A stretch of 64,000 nucleotides of DNA from Pseudomonas monsensis (GTDB taxonomy: Bacteria > Pseudomonadota > Gammaproteobacteria > Pseudomonadales > Pseudomonadaceae): positions 2,111,501 to 2,175,500 of the forward strand of contig NZ_CP077087.1 in the NCBI RefSeq assembly GCF_014268495.2, given 5' to 3'. Position 1 is the first letter of the stretch; each line of letters begins with the position of its first letter. The position numbers and the translations under genes were made by a program. The notes beneath the pieces are model-generated. The model worked only from the letters and a program-made list of their open reading frames with translations, searched no databases and was not told the DNA's origin. Shown here piece by piece: positions 58,067-64,000 of this stretch.

Positions 58067-58852
58067 TCAGAAGTGGAACTTCACCAGGAAGCTGGTCACG
58101 TTCTGATTGGTGGTGAATGCACGGGTGTCGTCGATCCCGTACTTGTCTTTCCAGTAGTCGTATTCAACACCGACGTAGAGCTGCTTCTCGCCGAAATTCA
58201 GCGCCTTGCCCAGGTCGTATTTGATCTGTGGGTTGAAGTGCAGGTTGGCGTGGTATTCGCCCTTGCTGTTGACGTCGTTGTCGACCACCCAGTCCATGAA
58301 ACCATCGATCAGAATATTCGAGTCGCCGACCGGGATGGTGTAGGACCACACCGGCGTAATCTGCCAGACGTTGTCACCCGGGCGCGAACCTTCGGTGTGA
58401 CGCTGGTAGAAGTTCAACTGGAAGTAGTCGAAACCCGGGATCGCCAGGTCGAAGCCTGGGCCGATCAGGTAAGACTCGACATCGCCCTCACCGAACTCAT
58501 AGGTCATCGCCAGCAACACGTCCTTGATCGGGCCGAACTCGATCTTCTGGTCGAGGATCTTGCCGAGCGACAGGCGCGGGCTGAACTCGCCGTAGTACGT
58601 GTTGTTGCCGACGCCGCCGTCCGGCTTGCCGTTGTAGAAGATCTTGTCGACGAACAGGAAGTTGTCCCCATACTTCCAGCCATCGGCGTGCTCGAAGGTA
58701 ACGGTCTGCTGGATCGCCGGGTTGACCTTGAAGTCTTTGCCGTAGAGGTAGGTCAGGCTGTTGTTCTGCCATTGCAGCAGGCCGTCGGCCATGGCCTGGC
58801 CGCCGGCCAACATCGATCCCGCGAGCATCAGGCTGGTGCACATACGTTTCAT
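58067..58852 (-). CDS. Tsx-like nucleoside-specific outer-membrane channel, paralogue 1
   Basis: A 261-residue protein; start at 58852 (MKRMCTSLMLAGSML) gives a signal peptide cut after QAMA. The mature part has alternating beta-strand sequence, QWQNNSLTYLYGKDF at its start, EHADGWKYGDNFLFVD and a terminal aromatic (VKFHF), as in the Tsx/OmpK family of 12-strand nucleoside channels. It is highly similar to the next gene upstream. Proximity to urate and purine genes agrees with nucleoside or purine uptake across the outer membrane. Confidence 0.88.
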   Translation of the reverse strand: MKRMCTSLMLAGSMLAGGQAMADGLLQWQNNSLTYLYGKDFKVNPAIQQTVTFEHADGWKYGDNFLFVDKIFYNGKPDGGVGNNTYYGEFSPRLSLGKILDQKIEFGPIKDVLLAMTYEFGEGDVESYLIGPGFDLAIPGFDYFQLNFYQRHTEGSRPGDNVWQITPVWSYTIPVGDSNILIDGFMDWVVDNDVNSKGEYHANLHFNPQIKYDLGKALNFGEKQLYVGVEYDYWKDKYGIDDTRAFTTNQNVTSFLVKFHF

Positions 58853-59224
58853 TCGGTTGCTCCCAAAGTAGGTTCTACGTTTATTTTTTTTAAGATCGGC
58901 GCTCTGGTGTGGCACCTTTTTTCATTGATGTAAAAGTCATCCGACCGGTCAGCTTTGATGCTGTTAGCAAGAGCTGAGCCAAGGCGTTCGAAAAGCAAAA
59001 AAACGCCCGATCGGCTGCTGAAAAACAGTCGATTGAGCGTGTTTTCGGGATGCCTCGGTACTGACCGGGGCCGGGATAAGTTGGCCCGCTGGTCAGGAAT
59101 TAAATCCGGGCTTTTTTTTAGACCGAATTCAAGAGGCCGCGGAGAATACTGACTCCTCGGCCAGCTCTCAAGTGCCCCGCAACAGAGCACCGACGACAGG
59201 TATGGGGCACGGTTGCGGGCCATC
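58853..59224. other. Spacer between the two Tsx-like genes
   Basis: The 372 bp hold the terminator of the upstream paralogue (58997-59044), probably the promoter of paralogue 1, and a GCCCG...CGGGC-T8 sequence on the plus strand at 59085-59119. No gene is seen. Confidence 0.6.
58997..59044 (-). terminator. Terminator of Tsx-like paralogue 2
   Basis: On the minus strand ACGCTCAATCGACTG pairs with CAGC..CGATCGGGCGT with one mismatch, followed by TTTTTTT. Confidence 0.75.
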
Positions 59225-60010
59225 TTAAAAGTGCACCTTCACCAGCAGGCTGGCGGTGTTCTGGTTGGTGTCGAAGTTGTGGCTGCTTTCAATGCCGTAT
59301 TTATTCTTCCAATAGCTGTATTCGGTACCGACATACAGCTGCTTCTGACTCCAGCCCAAGGCCTTGCCCAGGTCGTACTTGATCTGCGGATTGATGTGCA
59401 GGTTGGCGTGGTAGGTGCCGCGCGAGTTCTCGTCGTTGTCGACCACCCAGTCCAGATAGCCGTCGATCAGCACATCGGAATTGCCCAGGGGAAAGCTGTA
59501 GGACCAGCCGGGGGTGATCTGCCAGACGCCGTCGCCGGGGCGCGGGCCTTCGGTCTGGCGGCGGAAGATGTTCAGGGTCACGTAGTTGAAGCCCGGCACC
59601 TTGAGGTCGAAACCGGGGCCGATCAGGTAGGCCTCGCTCTCGCCTTCGCCGTACTCGTAGGTCATCGCCAGCAGCACGTCCTTGATCGGGCCGAATTCGA
59701 GCTTGCGGTCGAAGATCTTGCCGAACGAGAAACGCGGGGTGAATTCGCCGTAGAAGGTATGCGGGCCTTTGTTGCGGTCTTCCTGGCCGTTGTAGAAGAT
59801 TTTGTCGACGAACAGGAAGTTGTCGCCGTACTTCCACTTGTCAGCATGTTCGAACGTCACCGTCTGCTGGATCGACGGGTTGATCGCGAAGTTCTTGCCA
59901 TACAGATAGCTCAGGCTGTTGGTTTGCCACAGCAGTAAATCGCCGGCCATGGCCTGACTCGCGGCCAGCAGGCCGCCACTCAACAGAACGTTGGTTTGCG
60001 TGCGAATCAT
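59225..60010 (-). CDS. Tsx-like nucleoside-specific outer-membrane channel, paralogue 2
   Basis: A 261-residue protein with the same length and largely the same sequence as paralogue 1: signal peptide ending SQAMAG, then LLWQTNSLSYLYGKNF, EHADKWKYGDNFLFVDKIFYNG and terminal VKVHF. The two are clearly a tandem duplication; differences are concentrated in segments expected to be surface loops. It is next downstream of the NCS2 permease on the same strand, 155 bp away behind a REP doublet. Confidence 0.88.
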   Translation of the reverse strand: MIRTQTNVLLSGGLLAASQAMAGDLLLWQTNSLSYLYGKNFAINPSIQQTVTFEHADKWKYGDNFLFVDKIFYNGQEDRNKGPHTFYGEFTPRFSFGKIFDRKLEFGPIKDVLLAMTYEYGEGESEAYLIGPGFDLKVPGFNYVTLNIFRRQTEGPRPGDGVWQITPGWSYSFPLGNSDVLIDGYLDWVVDNDENSRGTYHANLHINPQIKYDLGKALGWSQKQLYVGTEYSYWKNKYGIESSHNFDTNQNTASLLVKVHF

Positions 60011-60062
60011 CTGGTGCTCCCTCTTGTTTTTATTGTTTGAGGCGCAGAGCTGTTGCTTGCCC

Positions 60063-60160
60063 CCTGTGGGAGCGAGCTTGCTCGCGAAGAGGGCGTGTCA
60101 GTCGCCATCACTGTTGAATGACGCACCGCTTTCGCGAGCAAGCTCGCTCCCACAGGGTTA
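60063..60160. repeat. REP doublet
   Basis: TGTGGGAGCGAGCTTGCTCGCGA and inverted TCGCGAGCAAGCTCGCTCCCACA around about 45 bp. Confidence 0.9.
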
Positions 60161-60165
60161 TTTCG

Positions 60166-61524
60166 TTAGTGCTGGTGTGCGTGGCAGTCGTTGATCGCCG
60201 CGCGCTCTTTGCCGCCGAGAATGTTGAACAGCAGGTTCAGCGTCAGCGCACTGAGCGTGGCCATGGCGATGCCGCTGTGGGTGATCGGGCTCATCCACAT
60301 TGGCAGGTGGGCGAAGAACTCCGGACGCACCACCGGGATCAGGCCCATGCCGATGCTCACCGCCACCAGCAGTTGGTTGCGACGGTCGCCGATGTCGGCT
60401 TCCTGGAGGATCTTGATTCCGGTCGCGGCCACCATGCCGAACATCGCGATCGCCGCGCCGCCCAACACCGCCGGCGGAATCGACGCGACGAGGAACGCGG
60501 CTTTCGGCAGCAGGCTCAACACGATCAGCAGGCCGCCGGCAACGATGGTCACCGAGCGGCAGCGCACGCCGGTCATCTGCACCAGGCCGATGTTCTGCGC
60601 GAACGAGGAGTGGGTGAAGGTGTTGAAGAAACCGGCGACGAACGAGGCGCCGGCATCGCACAGCAGGCCGCGACGCAGCATCCGTGGGCAGACTTCCTGG
60701 CCGGTGATCTTGCCCAGCGCCAGAAACATCCCGGTGGACTCGACGAAGATGATCACCACCACCAGGCACATCGACAGGATTGGCGCGAGTTCGAATTTCG
60801 GCATGCCGAAATGCAGCGGGGTGACGAACTGAATCCATGGCGCGTTGGCCATGCCGCTCAGATCGACCATGCCGAGCGCGCCGCACAGCACGTAGCCGAT
60901 GCACATGCCGATCAGCACGGAAATGTTGACCCAGAAACCGCGCATGAAACGGTGGATCAGCAGAATGGTCGCCAGCACCAGTGCGGCGATGGCCAGGTAA
61001 ATCGGTGAACCGAATTGCGCAGCGGCGGCACCGCCTCCGGCCCAGTTCACGGCCACGGGGAACAGCGACAAACCGATCGAGGTGATGACCGTGCCGGTCA
61101 CCAGCGGCGGGAAGAAGCGCACGACCTTGGACATGAAAGGCGCAATGAGCATGCCGAAGAAACCGGCGGCGATCGTTGCACCGAAGATGCCTTGCAGGCC
61201 AATACCGGGCATGCCGGCCATGGCGACCATGCTGCCGACGGCGGCAAAACTGGCGCCCATCATTACCGGCATGCGAATGCCCATCGGGCCGATACCCAAG
61301 GACTGCACGATGGTGGCGACACCGGCGACCAGCAGGTCGGCATTGATCAGGAAGGCAATTTCTTCACGACTCAGGCCAGCGGCCTGTCCGATGATCAGCG
61401 GCACCGCGATGGCACCACCGTACATCAGCAGAACATGTTGCAAACCGACCAGGATCAGTTGCAAAAGGGGCAAACGCTGAATGGCGGGTGCGTCGGGGAT
61501 GCGCGCTTTGGACAGCTCGGACAT
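60166..61524 (-). CDS. NCS2-family purine (urate/xanthine) permease
   Basis: A 452-residue inner-membrane transporter. LVGLQHVLLMYGGAIAVPL is the QH motif of helix 1, IIFVESTGMFLALG carries the essential helix 8 Glu, and SSFAQNIGLVQMTGVRCRSV is the NCS2 signature QNxGxxxxTG. These features place it in the xanthine/uric acid branch (XanQ, UacT) rather than UraA. Its neighbours encode urate oxidase, ureidoglycolate lyase and allantoicase, so urate or xanthine is the likely cargo, driven by protons or sodium. Confidence 0.92.
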   Translation of the reverse strand: MSELSKARIPDAPAIQRLPLLQLILVGLQHVLLMYGGAIAVPLIIGQAAGLSREEIAFLINADLLVAGVATIVQSLGIGPMGIRMPVMMGASFAAVGSMVAMAGMPGIGLQGIFGATIAAGFFGMLIAPFMSKVVRFFPPLVTGTVITSIGLSLFPVAVNWAGGGAAAAQFGSPIYLAIAALVLATILLIHRFMRGFWVNISVLIGMCIGYVLCGALGMVDLSGMANAPWIQFVTPLHFGMPKFELAPILSMCLVVVIIFVESTGMFLALGKITGQEVCPRMLRRGLLCDAGASFVAGFFNTFTHSSFAQNIGLVQMTGVRCRSVTIVAGGLLIVLSLLPKAAFLVASIPPAVLGGAAIAMFGMVAATGIKILQEADIGDRRNQLLVAVSIGMGLIPVVRPEFFAHLPMWMSPITHSGIAMATLSALTLNLLFNILGGKERAAINDCHAHQH

Positions 61525-61615
61525 GCAACACCTCGGATCTTTTTATTCTTGTGATTGAACAGCTGCCGGGTTGCTCACAGCTGTTTCTTTGCATCAGGTC
61601 AACCGCGTTGCGGCC

Positions 61616-61684
61616 ACTCGCTGGCAAGCCAGCTCCCACACAGGCAGTGCAAAACCCTGTGGGAGCCGGCTTGCCAGCGATGCT
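61616..61684. repeat. REP doublet
   Basis: CTCGCTGGCAAGCCAGCTCCCACA and inverted TGTGGGAGCCGGCTTGCCAGCGA, about 18 bp apart, between puuD and the permease gene. Confidence 0.9.
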
Positions 61685-61692
61685 TTTACTGC

Positions 61693-63003
61693 TTAGTTGG
61701 TCTGCGCTCCCTGGGCGATCCATGCACCGATCAGGTCACGTTCCTGCTGGGTCATCTGCGTGATGTTGCCCAGTGGCATGATCTGCGTGGTGATGGCTTG
61801 CGCCTGGATGCGTGCCGCGTTCTGGCGGATCTGCTCGGGGGTGTCGAACATCACCCCGGCGGGCGCCGCGCTGAACAACGGGCTGGTCGGTTTGGCCGAA
61901 TGGCAGACCGCGCAACGTTCTTGAATCACGTTGTGCACTTTGTCGAAGGCCGGACCCGCGTTGGAGGCTTGCGCCGGTGCGGCAGGGGCTGCGGGTGCAG
62001 CAGGTGCCGCCGCTTCAGCCGGTTTGGCGCCGCCGCCCAGTGCCGTTTCCGGCAGCGGTTGGTACTCGATTTTGGCTGGTGCCTTGGCCACTTCCGGCGC
62101 GGTCGACATTGGCATCGGGCCGGTGACGTACGCCAGACTGATCATGCCCACCGCTGCCACAGGCAAGGTCCAGGCAAACTTGTGGCTGTCATGACGAGTG
62201 TTGAAGTAGTGACGTACCAACACCGCCAACACCGCGATCCCGGCGAGGATCAACCAGTTGTACTGGCTGCCGTAAGTGCTCGGGAAGTGGTTGCTGATCA
62301 TGATGAACAGCACCGGCAGGGTGAAGTAGTTGTTGTGACGCGAACGCAACAGACCCTTGGCTGGCAGCGCCGGATCCGGCGTGCGGTTCTCGGCAATCGC
62401 GGCAACCAGTGCACGTTGCGCCGGCATGATGATGCGGAACACGTTACCGACCATGATGGTGCCGATGATCGCGCCGACGTGCAGGTACGCACCACGACCG
62501 CTGAACACTTTGCTGAAGCCATACGCCGCGCCGATGATCAGCACGAACAGAATGAAGCCGAGCAGAGCAGGGCGTTTGCCCAGTGCCGAGTCGCACAGGA
62601 AGGAGTAGATGAACCAGCCGAGGAACAGCGAGCCGATACCGATGGCCACGCCTTCAGGGCCGCTCAGTGTGCTGCCCGGAGCCAGCAGGTAGAGCGTCGG
62701 GTTGGAGTAGAACACCACGCACAGCAGCGCGATCCCCGACATCCAGGTGAAGTAGGCTTCCCATTTGAACCAGTGCAGGTTCTCCGGCATCGACGGTGGG
62801 GCCAGTTTGTATTTTTCCAGGTGATAGATACCGCCACCGTGGATCGCCCACAGGTCACCGGCCAGACCGGTTTTCGGGTTGACGCGGTTGAGGTTGTTCT
62901 CCAGCCAGACGAAGTAGAACGACGCGCCGATCCAGGCCACGCCAGTGATCATGTGAACCCAGCGCACGCTCAGGTTCAGCCATTCCAACAGATGTGCTTC
63001 CAC
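61693..63003 (-). CDS. puuD: Membrane-bound urate oxidase with C-terminal cytochrome c (PuuD)
   Basis: A 436-residue protein. About the first 290 residues form eight or nine helices with conserved His and Trp, starting HLLEWLNLSVRWVHMITGVAWIG; this is the DUF989 urate oxidase domain. An Ala-Pro-rich linker follows (KPAEAAAPAAPAAPAAPA), then a class I cytochrome c domain with ERCAVCHSAKP and a distal Met (QIMPLGNITQM). PuuD oxidises urate in the membrane and passes the electrons to the respiratory chain instead of oxygen, without making hydrogen peroxide. It is flanked by allA and the permease. Confidence 0.93.
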   Translation of the reverse strand: MEAHLLEWLNLSVRWVHMITGVAWIGASFYFVWLENNLNRVNPKTGLAGDLWAIHGGGIYHLEKYKLAPPSMPENLHWFKWEAYFTWMSGIALLCVVFYSNPTLYLLAPGSTLSGPEGVAIGIGSLFLGWFIYSFLCDSALGKRPALLGFILFVLIIGAAYGFSKVFSGRGAYLHVGAIIGTIMVGNVFRIIMPAQRALVAAIAENRTPDPALPAKGLLRSRHNNYFTLPVLFIMISNHFPSTYGSQYNWLILAGIAVLAVLVRHYFNTRHDSHKFAWTLPVAAVGMISLAYVTGPMPMSTAPEVAKAPAKIEYQPLPETALGGGAKPAEAAAPAAPAAPAAPAQASNAGPAFDKVHNVIQERCAVCHSAKPTSPLFSAAPAGVMFDTPEQIRQNAARIQAQAITTQIMPLGNITQMTQQERDLIGAWIAQGAQTN

Positions 63004-63054
63004 AGTCTTTACCTCTCGCCTGTCACCCTTGTTGTCGGGTGATCAGACCTTCTC

Positions 63055-63558
63055 TTATTGGTGGGGGGCGAGGATCAAACGCTCATCCTCTTTGAAAAAA
63101 TGCTCATCGCAGTTGTTGCCTGTGCCACTGCGATCAACCACCAGGAAGTCATCCCGCTTTTCGATCGTCAGCACCGGGTGGTGCCAGACGCCGCGATGGT
63201 AATTAATGCCCTGCCTGCCGTTGGTGACGAAGGCGCGGACCAAGCCTGATACAGGTTCATCGCCAACTGGCGCGACCACGATCAGAAAGGGGTTGCCGAG
63301 CAGCGGAATGAAAGCCTGGCTGCCCAGCGGATGGCGTTCCAGCATGCAAACGGTCAGCGGCATGTCCTGCGCGTCGGCGCGGAAAATGCTGATGATCGCG
63401 TTGTCCTCAGGCGTAGCGGTTTCGACCGTCGCCAGTTTATGGAAGCGCATGGTCGAACCGTTGTTGATCATGAAGTGATCGCTGCCGTCGGTTTCGATCA
63501 CGTCACCGAAGGGGGCGAAGGCTTCTTTGGTCAGCGGTTCAATCGTCAGTGTGCGCAT
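63055..63558 (-). CDS. allA: Ureidoglycolate lyase
   Basis: A 167-residue protein; start at 63558 (MRTLTIEPLTKEAFAPFGDVIE), as the longer frame begins inside a REP. FAPFGDVIE, IFRADAQDMPLTVCMLERHPLGSQAF and GINYHRGVWHHPVLTI are family motifs, the last two carrying residues of the metal or substrate site. It splits ureidoglycolate into glyoxylate and urea, after allantoicase. It lies between alc and puuD on the same strand and completes the pathway. Confidence 0.94.
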   Translation of the reverse strand: MRTLTIEPLTKEAFAPFGDVIETDGSDHFMINNGSTMRFHKLATVETATPEDNAIISIFRADAQDMPLTVCMLERHPLGSQAFIPLLGNPFLIVVAPVGDEPVSGLVRAFVTNGRQGINYHRGVWHHPVLTIEKRDDFLVVDRSGTGNNCDEHFFKEDERLILAPHQ

Positions 63559-63601
63559 GCTGTTCTTCTTATCCAAAATTCTGTGTTGACTGTACCGACG
63601 C

Positions 63602-63670
63602 CTTCGCGAGCAAGCTCGCTCCCACAGGGGAATGCATTCCAAATGTGGGAGCGAGCTTGCTCGCGAATGG
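63602..63670. repeat. REP doublet
   Basis: TTCGCGAGCAAGCTCGCTCCCACAGG and inverted TGTGGGAGCGAGCTTGCTCGCGA, about 20 bp apart, between alc and allA. Confidence 0.9.
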
Positions 63671-63679
63671 CCTCACTGC

Positions 63680-64000
63680 TTATTTAGCGACCTTGCCCAA
63701 TACACGCAGGCGACTCACACCACCATCCGGGAACACGTTCAGGCGGATGTGGGTGATCGGACCCAGTGCCTTGATCTGCTCGACGAAGGTGTGTTCGGCG
63801 TGCATTTCCAGCTTCTGGCTCGGCAGCAGTTCACGCCAGAACAGCGACTGGGTTTCGATCTGGCTGTCAGTACCGCCTTTCACGAACGCGCCCTGGATCG
63901 AGCAGGTGTCCGGGTAGTTGCCCTTGAAGTGAAGGGTGTCGACGATGATTTTTTCGATCTCGCCCGGGTGGCCCAGTGCGACGATCACCCAGTCATTGCC
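63680..64000 (-). CDS. alc: Allantoicase, C-terminal fragment
   Basis: The frame is open at the window edge and ends at 63680, giving 106 C-terminal residues. HFKGNYPDTCSIQGAFV and FPDGGVSRLRVLGK are conserved in the second jelly-roll repeat of allantoicases; NDWVIVALGHPGEIEKIIVDT is the start of that segment. The enzyme hydrolyses allantoate to ureidoglycolate and urea. It is followed by allA. Confidence 0.93.
   Translation of the reverse strand, partial: GNDWVIVALGHPGEIEKIIVDTLHFKGNYPDTCSIQGAFVKGGTDSQIETQSLFWRELLPSQKLEMHAEHTFVEQIKALGPITHIRLNVFPDGGVSRLRVLGKVAK

Noticed and set aside
1..64000. CRISPR arrays, insertion sequences and prophage
   Set aside because: No regularly spaced direct repeats, transposase motifs or phage genes were found; repeated palindromes are REP elements.

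Overview
The window is chromosomal DNA of a Pseudomonas, most likely a member of the P. fluorescens species complex. The evidence is the even, high-GC coding sequence, the many REP palindromes of P. fluorescens type (cores such as GAGCTTGCTCGC and GCTGGCTTGCCAGC), and gene blocks whose order I recall from P. aeruginosa PAO1. No phage, insertion sequence, CRISPR array or rRNA operon was seen.

Layout. 1-3.3 kb: end of the cobalamin operon (cobQ partial, cobU, cobT, cobC, cobS) for nucleotide-loop assembly. 3.5-8.4 kb: a MarR regulator and MFS exporter sharing a palindromic operator, a 40-residue membrane protein, a periplasmic glutathione peroxidase, a FadL-type outer-membrane protein and two small unknown proteins. 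8.4-9.4 kb is gene-free and appears to be a synteny junction. 9.4-23 kb: Sel1 protein, rmuC, an SSS-PAS-kinase-receiver hybrid (MxtR-like), TetR/MFS pair, cupin, TDT-family transporter, an LplT-PlsC-type fusion, an SMR guanidinium exporter behind a guanidine-II (mini-ykkC) riboswitch, a BASS transporter and rdgC. 23.2-23.8 kb: a duplicated tRNA-Val(TAC)/tRNA-Asp(GTC) pair. 24-27 kb: a membrane-anchored catalase-like protein overlapping a RoxA-like dihaem cytochrome. 27-30 kb: FKBP lipoprotein, DUF1232 protein and an overlapping XRE-unknown-Sel1 trio.

30-35.4 kb is the clearest accessory region: a large Rhs protein with an AT-richer C-terminal toxin tip (RNase A-like by motif) followed without spacing by a probable immunity gene. 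35-41 kb: EAL-CBS-GGDEF protein, prc (algO), quinone oxidoreductase and HAD hydrolase. 41-47 kb: an ABC importer operon with an alkaline-phosphatase-superfamily hydrolase, controlled by a divergent GntR/UTRA regulator with visible TGGTCTAG-type operators. 47.6-58 kb: M20 amidohydrolase, MscS-family channel, a 58-residue membrane protein, apeB, rluA, minE-minD-minC, a lipid A acyltransferase and a patatin.

58-64 kb is a purine/urate utilisation block: two tandem Tsx-like outer-membrane channels, an NCS2 permease, the cytochrome-fused urate oxidase PuuD, ureidoglycolate lyase AllA and the end of allantoicase. Together these suggest a route from outer-membrane entry of nucleosides/purines through urate and allantoate to glyoxylate and urea. 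Functional assignments are by motif recognition and memory of families; no database search was run.
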